64,000 nucleotides of DNA from Streptomyces sp. NBC_00162 (GTDB lineage: Bacteria; Actinomycetota; Actinomycetes; Streptomycetales; Streptomycetaceae). The translations under genes and the position numbers were made by a program. Numbering within the stretch: position 1 is the stretch's first letter; each line of letters begins with the position of its first letter. The notes under the pieces are model-generated. The model was not told the DNA's origin. It worked only from the letters and a program-made list of their open reading frames with translations, and did not search any database. The stretch is from positions 5,518,001 to 5,582,000 of the forward strand of contig NZ_CP102509.1 in NCBI RefSeq assembly GCF_024611995.1, read 5' to 3'. Below, piece after piece: positions 45,038 through 54,263 of this stretch.

Positions 45038-46843
45038 CTAGTACGTCAGCCCGTGGCCCAGCGGGTAGCGGCCCGGCACCGGGACCGGAAGGCGGCCGGC
45101 CGGCCGTACCGCACCGGTGAGCACCCGGGCGGCCGCCCGCATCTCCACATCCGTCCAGGAATACGTGGCCACCTCCGCCGCACAGGCCGGCAGCCGGGCC
45201 GCGTCGTACGGATTGCGGATCGCCACCGCGATGACCGGCACTCCGGTGGCCAGCAGGCTCGCCACCAGGGTGCGCTGCGGGTCCTCCCCCTCGGGCACGT
45301 TGTACGTGCACACCAGCACCGCCGCGTGACCGGGCGCGGCGGCCGCCGCGCGGGCGGGCGGCACGGCCGTGGCCCGGCAGCCCAGGGAGGTCAGCTCCCG
45401 CGCCAGGACGGCCGTCGGGGGCCCCGTGGTGCCGCTGGGGGAGAGCGGGTCGGCTCCGGTGACCAGCAGCCGGGGGGCGGCCGACGCGTCCAGCGGCAGC
45501 AGCCCGGCGGGATTGGCCAGCACCGTCGTCGTGCCGGCCGCGATCGCGTCGGCGGCCGCGAGGTGCTCCGGGATGCCGACGGTCGTGTCCACCTCCCCGG
45601 CCGAGGTGCCCGCCTCGTCGAACAGGCCCCGGCGCGCCTTCAGTTCCAGGATCCGCAGCACCGACTCGTCGATCCGCTCCTCCGCCAGCTCGCCGCTCTC
45701 CACGGCCGCCAGCACGCTGCGGTACGCGAGCCCCAGGTCCGGCGGGTTCAGCAGCTGGTCGCAGCCCGCCAGCAGGGCCAGGACCGGCACCCGGTCGTCC
45801 CCGTACTTCTGGCGGACCCCGGCCATGTCGAGCGCGTCGGTGACCACCACCCCGCGGAAGCCCAGGCGTTCGCGCAGGATGCCGGTCACGATCGGCCGGG
45901 ACAGGGTCGCCGGATCCCCGGAGGGATCGAGCGCGGGAAAGACGATGTGCGCCGTCATGATCGCGTCCACGCCCGCCTGCACCGCGGCCCTGAACGGCGG
46001 CTCGTCCAGCTCCTCCCAGACGGCGCGGCTGTGCCGCATCACCGGCAGCCCGACGTGGCTGTCCGTCTCGGTGTCACCGTGCCCCGGGAAATGCTTCGCG
46101 GTGGCCGCGACACCGGCCTCCTGATAGCCGCTGACCTGGGCGGCGACCAGCTCCGCCACGGCGCCGGGGTCGGCGCCGAAGGACCGTACGCCGATCACCG
46201 GATTGGCCGGGTTCACGTTGACGTCCGCCACCGGCGCGTAGTCCTGCCGGATGCCCATGGCCGCCAGCTCCGCCCCCGCGATGCGCGCCGCGAGGCGGGC
46301 GTCGTCGGCGGAGCCGGTCGCGCCGTGCTGAGCGCCGAGCGCCATCGCCCCCGGGAGCAGGGTCGCGGGCTTGCCGACGCGGGCGACGGCGCCGTGCTCC
46401 TGGTCGGTGGAGAGGAGCAGCGGGATCCGGGGTCCGGAGGCGAGGGCGGCCTGCTGGAGGCCGGCCGAGAGCGCGGCGATCTGGTGCGGGGTACGGGTGT
46501 TGTGGGCCCAGGCGAAGTAGATGATCCCGCCGAGGTGGTAGCGGGAGACCAGCTCGGCCGCGGTGCGCACGCCGAACAGCTCCAGGTTCTTCTCGGCGTC
46601 CGCGGGGTCGGGTTCGGTCGCCGCATGCCCGTACGCGCGGGAGACGAACAGCTGCCCGATCTTCTCGTCGAGGCTCATCCGGTCCAGCAGGCGGCGCGCC
46701 GACCGGCCGGGGGCGCGGCCGGGGTTGCGCGCGTCGTCAGGGGCGCGATCGGCGCCCACGGTGGAGGAGGCGGCCCCGGTGCCCGCGACGGCGACCATGG
46801 CGGCCGCGGCGAGCAGGGTCCGGCGGGAGGCGTGGTTCGGCAC
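45038..46843 (-). CDS. Secreted GH3 beta-N-acetylglucosaminidase (NagZ-like)
   Basis: A 601-residue glycoside hydrolase family 3 protein. The N-terminus has RR followed by TLLAAAAMVAVAGTGA, a probable Tat or Sec signal. The NagZ-subfamily signature KHFPGHGDTETDSH near residues 250-263 provides the Asp-His acid/base dyad, and VVTDALDM near 335 provides the nucleophile Asp. The C-terminal GH3_C-like domain (about 410-601) is present, unlike minimal NagZ. It should remove GlcNAc from wall or chitin fragments outside the cytoplasm. Starts at GTG 46843. Confidence 0.92.
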   Translation of the reverse strand: MPNHASRRTLLAAAAMVAVAGTGAASSTVGADRAPDDARNPGRAPGRSARRLLDRMSLDEKIGQLFVSRAYGHAATEPDPADAEKNLELFGVRTAAELVSRYHLGGIIYFAWAHNTRTPHQIAALSAGLQQAALASGPRIPLLLSTDQEHGAVARVGKPATLLPGAMALGAQHGATGSADDARLAARIAGAELAAMGIRQDYAPVADVNVNPANPVIGVRSFGADPGAVAELVAAQVSGYQEAGVAATAKHFPGHGDTETDSHVGLPVMRHSRAVWEELDEPPFRAAVQAGVDAIMTAHIVFPALDPSGDPATLSRPIVTGILRERLGFRGVVVTDALDMAGVRQKYGDDRVPVLALLAGCDQLLNPPDLGLAYRSVLAAVESGELAEERIDESVLRILELKARRGLFDEAGTSAGEVDTTVGIPEHLAAADAIAAGTTTVLANPAGLLPLDASAAPRLLVTGADPLSPSGTTGPPTAVLARELTSLGCRATAVPPARAAAAAPGHAAVLVCTYNVPEGEDPQRTLVASLLATGVPVIAVAIRNPYDAARLPACAAEVATYSWTDVEMRAAARVLTGAVRPAGRLPVPVPGRYPLGHGLTY

Positions 46844-46911
46844 GCGCCGGACCCTACTGCGGGGCTACGCCCGATGAGTGACGGACACTCGGAGTTCCCC
46901 CGGATGACCCG

Positions 46912-47808
46912 TTACGCGGTCCAGTGCTCCTGGAGGGTCCGCACGGCCTCGGTGATCGCGGGGCGGCGGGCGGCACCCGTCCGCCACAGCGCGTACAGCC
47001 GGCGTACGGGGCCCGGCTCCAGGGGCACGGCCACCGCGCCCGGCGGCAGCGCGCCGGTGCCCAGCCGGGGGACCACGGCCACTCCGAGCCCGGCCGCGAC
47101 CAGGGCGACGATGGTGTGGTTCTCCTCCGCCACGTGCGCGATGTCGGGCTCGAAGCCGGCGGTGCGCATGGTCCGCACCAGCCAGTCGTGGCAGACCCGC
47201 CCCGGCGGCTGGCACACCCAGCGCTCGCCGCCGAGGTCCGCCCGCCGGATGACGTCCCGCGTGGTGAACGGATGCCCGGCCGGCACCACCAGATCGCAGA
47301 GGTCGTCCCCGATCACCGCCTGTTCGACCCCCTCGGGGGCCGGCAGCGGGGCGATGTCCCAGTCGTGGGCCACCGCCAGATCGGTGACGCCCCGGGCCAC
47401 CAGGTCCACCGAGAGGTGCGGGTCCACCTCCGTGAGGCGTACGTCGAGCGCCGGATGGCGGCGGGCCAGATCGGCCAGCACCCCCGGCAGCAGCCCGCGC
47501 GCCGCCGAGGCGAACGCGGCCACCGTCAGCAGCCCGCTGGGCTGCCCGCGCCGCTCCTCCAGGGTGGTCTCGGCGCGCTCCACGATCGCCAGCAACTCCT
47601 GGGCGGTGTCGGCCAGATGCCGGGCCTCCTCGGTGAGCGCGACCCCGCGCCCGCGCCGCTCGAGCAGGGTGGTGCGGGTCTCCCGCTCCAGCTTGGAGAT
47701 CTGCTGCGAGACCGCGGAGGGGGTGTAGCCGAGGGCGGCGGCCGCCCCCGCGACCGAGCCGTGGACGGAGACGGCGTGCAGGGCGCGCAACCGGGCGAGA
47801 TCGAGCAT
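46912..47808 (-). CDS. LysR-family transcriptional regulator
   Basis: A 298-residue LTTR. The winged helix-turn-helix is at about residues 1-60 (LRALHAVSVHGSVAGAAAALGYTPSAVSQQISKLE) and the effector-binding domain at about 88-290. It is divergent from an EamA-type exporter gene with 100 bp between starts, the usual sign that it controls that exporter. The bases ATCGTAAGCAACGCTTCATCC in the gap contain no palindrome that stands out beyond short T-N11-A patterns. Ligand unknown. Confidence 0.92.
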   Translation of the reverse strand: MLDLARLRALHAVSVHGSVAGAAAALGYTPSAVSQQISKLERETRTTLLERRGRGVALTEEARHLADTAQELLAIVERAETTLEERRGQPSGLLTVAAFASAARGLLPGVLADLARRHPALDVRLTEVDPHLSVDLVARGVTDLAVAHDWDIAPLPAPEGVEQAVIGDDLCDLVVPAGHPFTTRDVIRRADLGGERWVCQPPGRVCHDWLVRTMRTAGFEPDIAHVAEENHTIVALVAAGLGVAVVPRLGTGALPPGAVAVPLEPGPVRRLYALWRTGAARRPAITEAVRTLQEHWTA

Positions 47809-47908
47809 GCCTCCATCGTGGCACCCGGGCCGATCGTAAGCAACGCTTCATCCATCCCGGAAGAGATCCGCGCTGGTGCTACACGGTCACGGCGCCGATG
47901 CTCGGATC

Positions 47909-48889
47909 ATGCGTCCCGTACACACCGCACTCGCCGTGCTCGTCGCCGCCGTCTGGGGCTTCAACTTCGTCGTCATCGAGATCGGACTCGACCACTTCCC
48001 GCCGCTGCTGCTGTCCGCCCTGCGCTTCCTCGTCGCCGCCCTGCCCGCCGTGTTCTTCGTCGGGCTGCCCAAGGTCGGCTGGAAGTGGATCCTCGGAGTC
48101 GGCCTGGCCCTCGGCATCGCCAAGTTCGGCCTGCTCTTCACCGGCATGGCCGCCGGGATGCCGGCCGGGCTGTCCTCCCTCGTGCTCCAGATCCAGGCCG
48201 TCTTCACCGCCGTCCTCGCCTCGGTCGTCCTGCGCGAACGGCCCGGCCGGGTACGGGTGCTGGGGATGGGCGTGGCGCTCGCCGGGATCGCGGTGGCCGC
48301 CGTGGACGGCGGAACGTCCGGGCCGGTGCTCGGCTTCACCCTGGTCGTCGCGGCCGCCGCCTGCTGGGGCGTCTCCAACGTGCTGACCCGCAAGGCCTCC
48401 CCGCCGGACGCGCTGAACTTCATGGTGTGGGTGTGCACGGTGCCGGTGCTGCCGCTGTTCGCGCTCTCGCTGCTGCTGGAGGGCCCCGAGCGGGACCTGG
48501 CCGCGCTGCGGGCCCTGGACTGGTCCGGGGCGGCCGTCATCGGCTACGTGGCCTGGGTGTCCACCGTCTTCGGTTTCGGGGCCTGGGGCTACCTGCTGCG
48601 CCGCTACCCGGCCTCCTCGGTGGCGCCGTTCTCCCTGCTGGTCCCGGTCTTCGGGATGTCCTCGGCGGCCCTGGTCCTCGGGGAGTCCGTCTCGGGACTG
48701 CGCTGGCTGGCGGCCGTGCTGCTGGTCGGCGGCGTGGGCCTCACCTCGCTGGCACCCGCGCGCGCCTCGAACCGTACGGGGGTCGGTTCGGGCGTCAGCG
48801 CGGGGAGCCCTCCTGCAGTGGCAGTCGCCAGTCCTGCCCCGTCAGGCTCGCTCCGTACGAGCGGTGCGGCCGCTCCGCGATCAGGGTGA
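47909..48889 (+). CDS. EamA-family (DMT) metabolite exporter
   Basis: A 326-residue drug/metabolite transporter with ten predicted helices in two EamA repeats (about 5-135 and 145-285). WGFNFVVIEIGL near the N-terminus and WVSTVFGFGAWGYLLRRYPAS in repeat two are typical of RhtA/YdeD-like amino-acid or cysteine-metabolite exporters. The last 35 residues are low-complexity Ser/Ala/Gly and are encoded by DNA that is antisense to the 3' end of the GNAT gene (95-bp overlap). ATG 47909 starts MRPVHTALAVLV; an ATG at 47876 is less likely. Confidence 0.9.
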   Translation: MRPVHTALAVLVAAVWGFNFVVIEIGLDHFPPLLLSALRFLVAALPAVFFVGLPKVGWKWILGVGLALGIAKFGLLFTGMAAGMPAGLSSLVLQIQAVFTAVLASVVLRERPGRVRVLGMGVALAGIAVAAVDGGTSGPVLGFTLVVAAAACWGVSNVLTRKASPPDALNFMVWVCTVPVLPLFALSLLLEGPERDLAALRALDWSGAAVIGYVAWVSTVFGFGAWGYLLRRYPASSVAPFSLLVPVFGMSSAALVLGESVSGLRWLAAVLLVGGVGLTSLAPARASNRTGVGSGVSAGSPPAVAVASPAPSGSLRTSGAAAPRSG

Positions 48890-49304
48890 ACCCGGCGCGC
48901 AGGTACAGCTCGCGGGCGTCGGTCAGTACGTCGTTGGTCCACAGCACCAGCTCGCGGTAGCCGACCGAGCGGGCGAAGCCGACGACCGTGTCGACCAGCA
49001 GGCTGCCGATGCCGCGGCCGCGGCCCTCCGGGTCGACCAGGAGCAGCCGCAGCCGGGCGGTGCCGGGCGCGCCGTCCTCCCGTACGCACATCACCGAGCC
49101 GACGGGCCGGCCGTCCAGCTCGGCGATCCACACGCGTTCCAGGTAGGGGTCGTGGTCCTGGGCGAAGTCCGCGACGATCCGGGCGACCAGGCCCTCGAAG
49201 TCGGAGTTCCAGCCGTACTCGGAGGCGTACAGCGCGCCGTGGCGCTGCACGATCCACCCCAGGTCTCCCGGTTCCGGGTCCCGCAGCCGCACGCTTTCAG
49301 CCAT
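48795..49304 (-). CDS. GNAT-family acetyltransferase
   Basis: A 169-residue acetyltransferase. The acetyl-CoA motif A is visible as LRLLLVDPEGRGRGIGSLLVD at about 87-107 (the R/Q-x-x-G-x-G/A loop is GRGRGIG). YLRAGF near 133 is typical of the beta-6/7 region. Often found fused to MarR in relatives, but the MarR half is absent here. Substrate unknown. Its 3' end overlaps the exporter gene on the opposite strand by 95 bp; the stop is at 48795. Confidence 0.9.
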   Translation of the reverse strand: MAESVRLRDPEPGDLGWIVQRHGALYASEYGWNSDFEGLVARIVADFAQDHDPYLERVWIAELDGRPVGSVMCVREDGAPGTARLRLLLVDPEGRGRGIGSLLVDTVVGFARSVGYRELVLWTNDVLTDARELYLRAGFTLIAERPHRSYGASLTGQDWRLPLQEGSPR

Positions 49305-49349
49305 GCGCCAACTCTAGGCGCCCCGGGTGAGCGCGAGCCCTCGAACGGG

Positions 49350-49898
49350 CTACTTCTTGCCGCCGCCGAGGATGCTGCCGAGCAGGTCCCCGAGGCCGCC
49401 GCCCTCTGCCGGTGCGGCGCCGGGTGTTGCGCCCGGTGCGGCGCCGGGTGCGCCGCCCGCCGTCGGGGCGCCCGCGCCCTTGCCGGCGGCCGCGCGCTTG
49501 GCGAACACGGCCAGCAGCACCGGGATCAGCAGCTCGATGACCCGGCTGATGGCGGGGGCGGGGATGCCGGTCTTCTTCGAGACGGCGTTGGCCACGGGCT
49601 TGCTCACCTTGGCGAGCACCCCGGCCATCATCCCGCCGCCGAGCATGCCGCCGAGGCCGCCGCCGAGCGTGGCGACGCCCTGCAACGGCGGCTCGGCCAC
49701 CTCCGCGACGGCCTGGCGGACCTCGTCGTCGTCATCGGCGTCGGCCTTCTCCTGGAGGGTGCCGGTCATCGCGCTCACCGTCTGCTCGACGGTGTCGCGG
49801 GCGCCGTCGGTGTCGGTGTCGAGCAGTCCGGCGATCTCGGTCAGCTTTTCGTCGCCGAGCTCGTCGAGCACGTCTTTCTGAAATGAGGATTCGCTCAT
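49350..49898 (-). CDS. DUF937 family protein
   Basis: A 182-residue protein. Residues about 1-75 are acidic and helical (ADADDDDEV at about 54-62), then a Gly/Met-rich stretch GGGLGGMLGGGMM and a helical VIELLIPVLLAVFAKRAAA segment. An Ala/Gly/Pro-rich spacer leads to GLGDLLGSILGGGK at the end, a DUF937/YidB hallmark. ATG 49898 gives MSESSFQKDVLDELGD, the normal family start. Function unknown. Confidence 0.85.
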   Translation of the reverse strand: MSESSFQKDVLDELGDEKLTEIAGLLDTDTDGARDTVEQTVSAMTGTLQEKADADDDDEVRQAVAEVAEPPLQGVATLGGGLGGMLGGGMMAGVLAKVSKPVANAVSKKTGIPAPAISRVIELLIPVLLAVFAKRAAAGKGAGAPTAGGAPGAAPGATPGAAPAEGGGLGDLLGSILGGGKK

Positions 49899-50080
49899 GC
49901 CTGAAACGCTACTTCTGTGCCGATTTACAGGCACCTCGGGTGGGGCGTTGGGTAACGGAAACATAAAACTCCGCATCCGGGTGCAACCCTCCGCCGTGAT
50001 TGGGGGTCGTACGGTGCGTCGGGACTTCCGGGAGGGGATCTGGGGGGATCGGGAAGTCCGACGAGGGAGGGGTAACCGTG

Positions 50081-50110
50081 AGGGGGTCCGGCCGCGAGGC
50101 CGGACCCCCT
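50081..50110 (+). terminator. Strong hairpin in the leader region of recD2
   Basis: AGGGGGTCCGGCC (50081-50093) pairs perfectly with GGCCGGACCCCCT (50098-50110) around GCGA. A second inverted repeat, GGACTTCC/GGAAGTCC (50022-50029, 50052-50059), precedes it. Both lie in the 278-bp gap between the divergent DUF937 gene and recD2. It may terminate a short leader or small RNA, or attenuate recD2. Confidence 0.6.
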
Positions 50111-50176
50111 TCTGGTATCCCCGGGCGTTGTCCACAGGCCTGACGCGCTGTCGGCGCCGGACGGTAGCTTCGGGTC

Positions 50177-52438
50177 ATGGCAACGAACGGGGCGCAGGCG
50201 GCGCAGGTCGTGCAACTGGCGGTGGTCGAGGGGGTGCTCGAGCGCATCACCTACGCCAACGAGGACACCGGGTACACGGTCGCCCGCGTCGACACCGGCC
50301 GCGGCAGCGGCGACCTCCTCACCGTCGTCGGCTCCCTGCTGGGCGCCCAGCCCGGCGAATCCCTGCGCATGGAGGGTCGCTGGGGCTCCCACCCGCAGTA
50401 CGGCAGGCAGTTCACGGTGGAGAACTACAAGACCGTGCTGCCCGCGACCATCCAGGGCATCCGCCGCTACCTCGGCTCCGGTCTGATCAAGGGCATCGGC
50501 CCGAAGATCGCCGACCGGATCGTGGAGCACTTCGGCACCGACACCCTCGACGTGATCGAGGACGAACCCAAGCGGCTGATCGAGGTCCCCGGACTCGGCC
50601 CCAAGCGGACCAAGCTGATCGGCGCCGCCTGGGAGGAGCAGAAGGCCATCAAGGAGGTCATGGTCTTCCTCCAGGGAGTCGGTGTCTCCACCTCCATCGC
50701 GGTGCGCATCTACAAGAAGTACGCCGACGCCTCCATCTCGGTGGTGAAGAACCAGCCCTACCGGCTGGCCGCCGACGTGTGGGGCATCGGCTTCCTCACC
50801 GCCGACCGCATCGCCCAGGCCGTCGGCATCCCGCACGACAGCCCGGAGCGGGTCAAGGCAGGGCTCCAGTACGCCCTGTCGCAGTCCACCGACCAGGGGC
50901 ACTGCTTCCTCCCCGAGGAGCGGCTCATCGCCGACGGGGTCAAGCTGCTCCAGGTGGACACCGGGCTGGTCATCGACTGCCTGGCCGAGCTCGCCGCCGA
51001 CCCGGAGGGCGTCGTACGGGAGCCCGTGCCCGATCCGCAGGGCGGCCCGGACCCGCTGACCGCCGTGTACCTGGTGCCCTTCCACCGCGCCGAGCTGTCG
51101 CTGGTCGGGCAGGTACGCCGGCTGCTGCAGGCCGAGGAGGACCGGATGCCGGGATTCCGGGACGTGGACTGGGACAAGGCGCTGGGCTGGCTCGCCGGGC
51201 GGACCGGGGCCACCCTCGCCCCCGAGCAGCGCGACGCCGTCCGGCTCGCACTGACCCGCAAGGTCGCCGTCATGACCGGCGGGCCCGGCTGCGGGAAGTC
51301 CTTCACCGTGCGCTCCATCGTCGAGCTGGCCCGGGCCAAGAAGGCCAAGGTGGTGCTCGCCGCCCCCACCGGCCGGGCGGCGAAGCGGCTGGCCGAGCTC
51401 ACCGGGGCCGAGGCCTCCACGGTGCACCGGCTGCTGGAACTCAAACCCGGCGGGGACGCCGCGTACGACCGGGAACGGCCGCTGGACGCGGACCTGGTCG
51501 TGGTCGACGAGGCCTCGATGCTGGACCTGCTGCTGGCCAACAAGCTGGTCAAGGCGGTGGCACCGGGTGCACACCTGCTGCTGGTCGGGGACGTGGACCA
51601 GCTGCCCTCGGTCGGCGCCGGGGAGGTGCTGCGCGACCTGCTGGCCGAGGGCGGGCCGGTGCCCGCGGTCCGGCTGACCCGGATCTTCCGGCAGGCCCAG
51701 CAATCGGGCGTGGTCACCAACGCCCACCGGATCAACACCGGTGTGCCGCCGATCACCGACGGGCTGCCGGACTTCTTCCTCTTCCCCGAGGAGGACACCG
51801 AGGAGGCCGGGCGGCTCGCCGTGGACGTGGCGGCCCGGCGGATTCCGGCCAGGTTCGGTCTCGACCCGCGCCGGGACATCCAGGTGCTCGCGCCCATGCA
51901 CCGCGGCCCGGCCGGCGCCGGAAACCTCAACGGCCTGCTCCAGCAGGCCATTACGCCCGCCCGGCCGGACCTGCCCGAGAAGCGGTTCGGCGGCCGGGTC
52001 TTCCGGGTGGGCGACAAGGTCACCCAGATCCGGAACAACTACGAGAAGGGCGCCAACGGCGTCTTCAACGGCACGGTCGGCGTGGTCACCGGCCTCGACC
52101 TGGACGAACAGCGCCTGACGGTACGGACGGAGGAGGACGAGGAGATCGGCTACGAGTTCTCGGAGCTCGACGAGCTGGCCCACGCCTACGCCGTCACCAT
52201 CCACCGCTCCCAGGGGAGTGAATATCCCGCCGTGGTGATCCCGGTCACCACCGGCGCTTGGATGATGCTCCAGCGAAATCTTCTCTACACGGCGGTGACG
52301 AGGGCGAAGAAACTGGTCGTCCTCGTCGGGTCCCGCAAGGCCCTCGGCCAGGCGGTGCGTACCGTTTCCGCAGGCAGGAGGTACACGGCGGTGGCGCCCA
52401 GGCTGTCCGGCCGGATACCGGTGGGAAACATCACCTAG
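50177..52438 (+). CDS. recD2: RecD2-type 5'-3' DNA helicase
   Basis: A 753-residue SF1B helicase of the RecD2 family (RecBC-independent). The N-terminal OB-fold is at about 10-85. Helix-hairpin-helix repeats at about 90-230 (IKGIGPKIADRI, VPGLGPKRTKLI) bind DNA. The motor has Walker A GGPGCGKS at about 368-375, motif II DEAS at about 443, and a C-terminal UvrD-like motif with HRSQGSEYP and YTAVTRAKK. It unwinds short duplexes during repair. ATG 50177 lies after two stem-loops. No recB or recC nearby. Confidence 0.95.
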   Translation: MATNGAQAAQVVQLAVVEGVLERITYANEDTGYTVARVDTGRGSGDLLTVVGSLLGAQPGESLRMEGRWGSHPQYGRQFTVENYKTVLPATIQGIRRYLGSGLIKGIGPKIADRIVEHFGTDTLDVIEDEPKRLIEVPGLGPKRTKLIGAAWEEQKAIKEVMVFLQGVGVSTSIAVRIYKKYADASISVVKNQPYRLAADVWGIGFLTADRIAQAVGIPHDSPERVKAGLQYALSQSTDQGHCFLPEERLIADGVKLLQVDTGLVIDCLAELAADPEGVVREPVPDPQGGPDPLTAVYLVPFHRAELSLVGQVRRLLQAEEDRMPGFRDVDWDKALGWLAGRTGATLAPEQRDAVRLALTRKVAVMTGGPGCGKSFTVRSIVELARAKKAKVVLAAPTGRAAKRLAELTGAEASTVHRLLELKPGGDAAYDRERPLDADLVVVDEASMLDLLLANKLVKAVAPGAHLLLVGDVDQLPSVGAGEVLRDLLAEGGPVPAVRLTRIFRQAQQSGVVTNAHRINTGVPPITDGLPDFFLFPEEDTEEAGRLAVDVAARRIPARFGLDPRRDIQVLAPMHRGPAGAGNLNGLLQQAITPARPDLPEKRFGGRVFRVGDKVTQIRNNYEKGANGVFNGTVGVVTGLDLDEQRLTVRTEEDEEIGYEFSELDELAHAYAVTIHRSQGSEYPAVVIPVTTGAWMMLQRNLLYTAVTRAKKLVVLVGSRKALGQAVRTVSAGRRYTAVAPRLSGRIPVGNIT

Positions 52439-52620
52439 ATGATCGATCATTTGGGGTTCCACCACCGGTGCGGAGGGGGCAGGATGAGCAGCTTGGCGGC
52501 ACTCAGTGCCGTCAAAAGCACCAAAGGCCGACCCCGAGTGCACTCTCCTGCGCCAAATGGGGGAAGGTAGAGGCAGTCAGGGCACCTCGAAGAAGAGGCA
52601 CTACGTCGGTGAGGGATGAC
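52439..52620 (+). promoter_or_regulatory. Citrate synthase upstream region
   Basis: A 182-bp gap holding two short perfect palindromes: ATGATCGATCAT (52439-52450), directly after the recD2 stop, and GGCACTCAGTGCC (52498-52510). The second is placed where an operator would sit, about 110 bp before the start. Factor unknown. Confidence 0.4.
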
Positions 52621-53910
52621 GTGAGCGACAACTCTGTAGTACTCCGGTACGCGGACGGTGAATACACCTACCCGGTGGTCGAGAGCACCGTCGGTGACCA
52701 GGGCTTCGACATCTCGAAGCTGAGGGCCCAGACCGGGCTCGTCACTCTGGACAGCGGCTACGGCAACACCGCGGCCTACAAGTCCGCGATTACCTACCTC
52801 GACGGTGAGCAGGGCATCCTGCGTTACCGCGGTTACCCGATCGAGCAGCTGGCCGAGCGTTCGACCTTCATCGAGGTCGCGTACCTGCTGATCAACGGTG
52901 AGCTGCCGACCGTCGACCAGCTCGCGTCGTTCCGCAACGAGATCACCCAGCACACGCTGCTGCACGAGGACGTGAAGCGCTTCTACGACGGCTTCCCGCG
53001 CGACGCGCACCCGATGGCGATGCTGTCCTCCGTGGTCAGCGCGCTGTCGACGTTCTACCAGGACAGCCACAACCCGTTCGACGAGACGCAGCGCAACCTC
53101 TCGACGATCCGGCTGCTGGCCAAGCTCCCGACGATCGCGGCCTACGCGTACAAGAAGTCGGTCGGCCACCCGGTGGTCTACCCGCGCAACGACCTCGGCT
53201 ACGTCGAGAACTTCCTGCGCATGACCTTCTCCGTGCCGGCCCAGGAGTACGACCTGGACCCGGTCGTGGTCTCGGCGCTCGACAAGCTGCTGATCCTGCA
53301 CGCGGACCACGAGCAGAACTGCTCGACCTCCACCGTGCGTCTGGTCGGCTCCTCGCAGGCGAACATGTTCGCCTCGATCTCCGCCGGCATCTCGGCCCTG
53401 TGGGGTCCGCTGCACGGTGGCGCCAACCAGTCGGTTCTGGAGATGCTCGAGGGCATCAAGAACGACGGCGGCGACGTCGACGCCTTCATCCGCAAGGTGA
53501 AGAACAAGGAAGACGGCGTCCGCCTCATGGGCTTCGGGCACCGCGTCTACAAGAGCTTCGACCCCCGGGCGAAGATCATCAAGGCGGCGGCGCACGATGT
53601 CCTCTCGGCGCTCGGCAAGAGCGACGAGCTGCTCGACATCGCGCTCAAGCTGGAAGAGCACGCGCTGGCCGACGAATACTTCGTGTCGCGCAACCTCTAC
53701 CCGAACGTGGACTTCTACACCGGTCTGATCTACCGGGCGATGGGCTTCCCGACCGAGATGTTCACCGTGCTCTTCGCGATCGGCCGGCTCCCCGGCTGGA
53801 TCGCCCAGTGGCACGAGATGATCAAGGAGCCGGGATCCCGCATCGGCCGCCCGCGCCAGATCTACACGGGCGAGGTCCTGCGCGACTTCGTGCCCGTCGA
53901 GTCCCGCTGA
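52621..53910 (+). CDS. gltA: Citrate synthase
   Basis: A 429-residue type II (hexameric) citrate synthase, first enzyme of the TCA cycle, joining oxaloacetate and acetyl-CoA. An N-terminal beta domain of about 50 residues is present, as in NADH-sensitive enzymes. Catalytic residues: His in LHGGANQS (about 264), His in GFGHRVYK (about 305) and Asp in NVDFYTG (about 362). GTG 52621 (MSDNSVVLRYADGEYTYP) is preferred over a GTG four codons earlier. A strong terminator follows. Confidence 0.97.
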   Translation: MSDNSVVLRYADGEYTYPVVESTVGDQGFDISKLRAQTGLVTLDSGYGNTAAYKSAITYLDGEQGILRYRGYPIEQLAERSTFIEVAYLLINGELPTVDQLASFRNEITQHTLLHEDVKRFYDGFPRDAHPMAMLSSVVSALSTFYQDSHNPFDETQRNLSTIRLLAKLPTIAAYAYKKSVGHPVVYPRNDLGYVENFLRMTFSVPAQEYDLDPVVVSALDKLLILHADHEQNCSTSTVRLVGSSQANMFASISAGISALWGPLHGGANQSVLEMLEGIKNDGGDVDAFIRKVKNKEDGVRLMGFGHRVYKSFDPRAKIIKAAAHDVLSALGKSDELLDIALKLEEHALADEYFVSRNLYPNVDFYTGLIYRAMGFPTEMFTVLFAIGRLPGWIAQWHEMIKEPGSRIGRPRQIYTGEVLRDFVPVESR

Positions 53911-53936
53911 CCCGAGGCTCGCGCACAGACATACGA

Positions 53937-53985
53937 AAAGCGCCCCGCCGTCGATCCCCCCACGGGTCGACGGTCGGGGCGCTTT
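53937..53985 (+). terminator. Terminator of gltA
   Basis: AAAGCGCCCC plus CCGTCGA pair with TCGACGG plus CGGGGCGCTTT across a C-rich loop, with one bulged base on each side. It is followed by CCTTTCC and begins 26 bp after the citrate synthase stop. Confidence 0.88.
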
Positions 53986-54111
53986 CCTTTCCCCGGTACG
54001 GATTCCCCCCACGGGACCCGAGCCGGGGCGTCGGTGTCTGCCGGGACCCGTTCGGGTCGGGAGGGCCGCTCAAAGCCTCCCGCGGGCACGTGTCCCGGCC
54101 GGCCGGTGCCC

Positions 54112-54157
54112 GTGGACGTCCCCCAAGACCTCCGTGGAACGTCCCCCAAGACGTTCC
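54112..54157. repeat. Short tandem direct repeat
   Basis: GTGGACGTCCCCCAAGACCTCC at 54112-54133 is followed immediately by a 24-bp variant, GTGGAACGTCCCCCAAGACG plus TTCC. There is no obvious function; it lies between two convergent genes. Confidence 0.7.
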
Positions 54158-54263
54158 TGGCACCGCCCCATTAGACCCGTGCCGACCCCGGATGGTTACG
54201 TTGGCATCACTGTGATCTGCGTCTCCTGTGAAGGAGATGTGTGAGGGATGCGAAGGCGATCCA

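Larger units (their letters stand above)
53911..54263. other. Gene-free interval between gltA and copA
   Basis: 353 bp between convergent genes. It holds the gltA terminator at 53937-53985 and a near-tandem direct repeat of about 22-24 bp at 54112-54157. No open frame has the codon bias of its neighbours. Confidence 0.6.

Noticed and set aside
44852..47728. 958-codon plus-strand frame
   Set aside because: Antisense to the GH3 and LysR genes; Arg/Gly/His-rich without domains.
52439..52450. 12-bp palindrome directly after the recD2 stop, considered as a terminator
   Set aside because: AT-rich and without a loop, so it is not a convincing hairpin; kept only as a minor note in the gltA upstream region.
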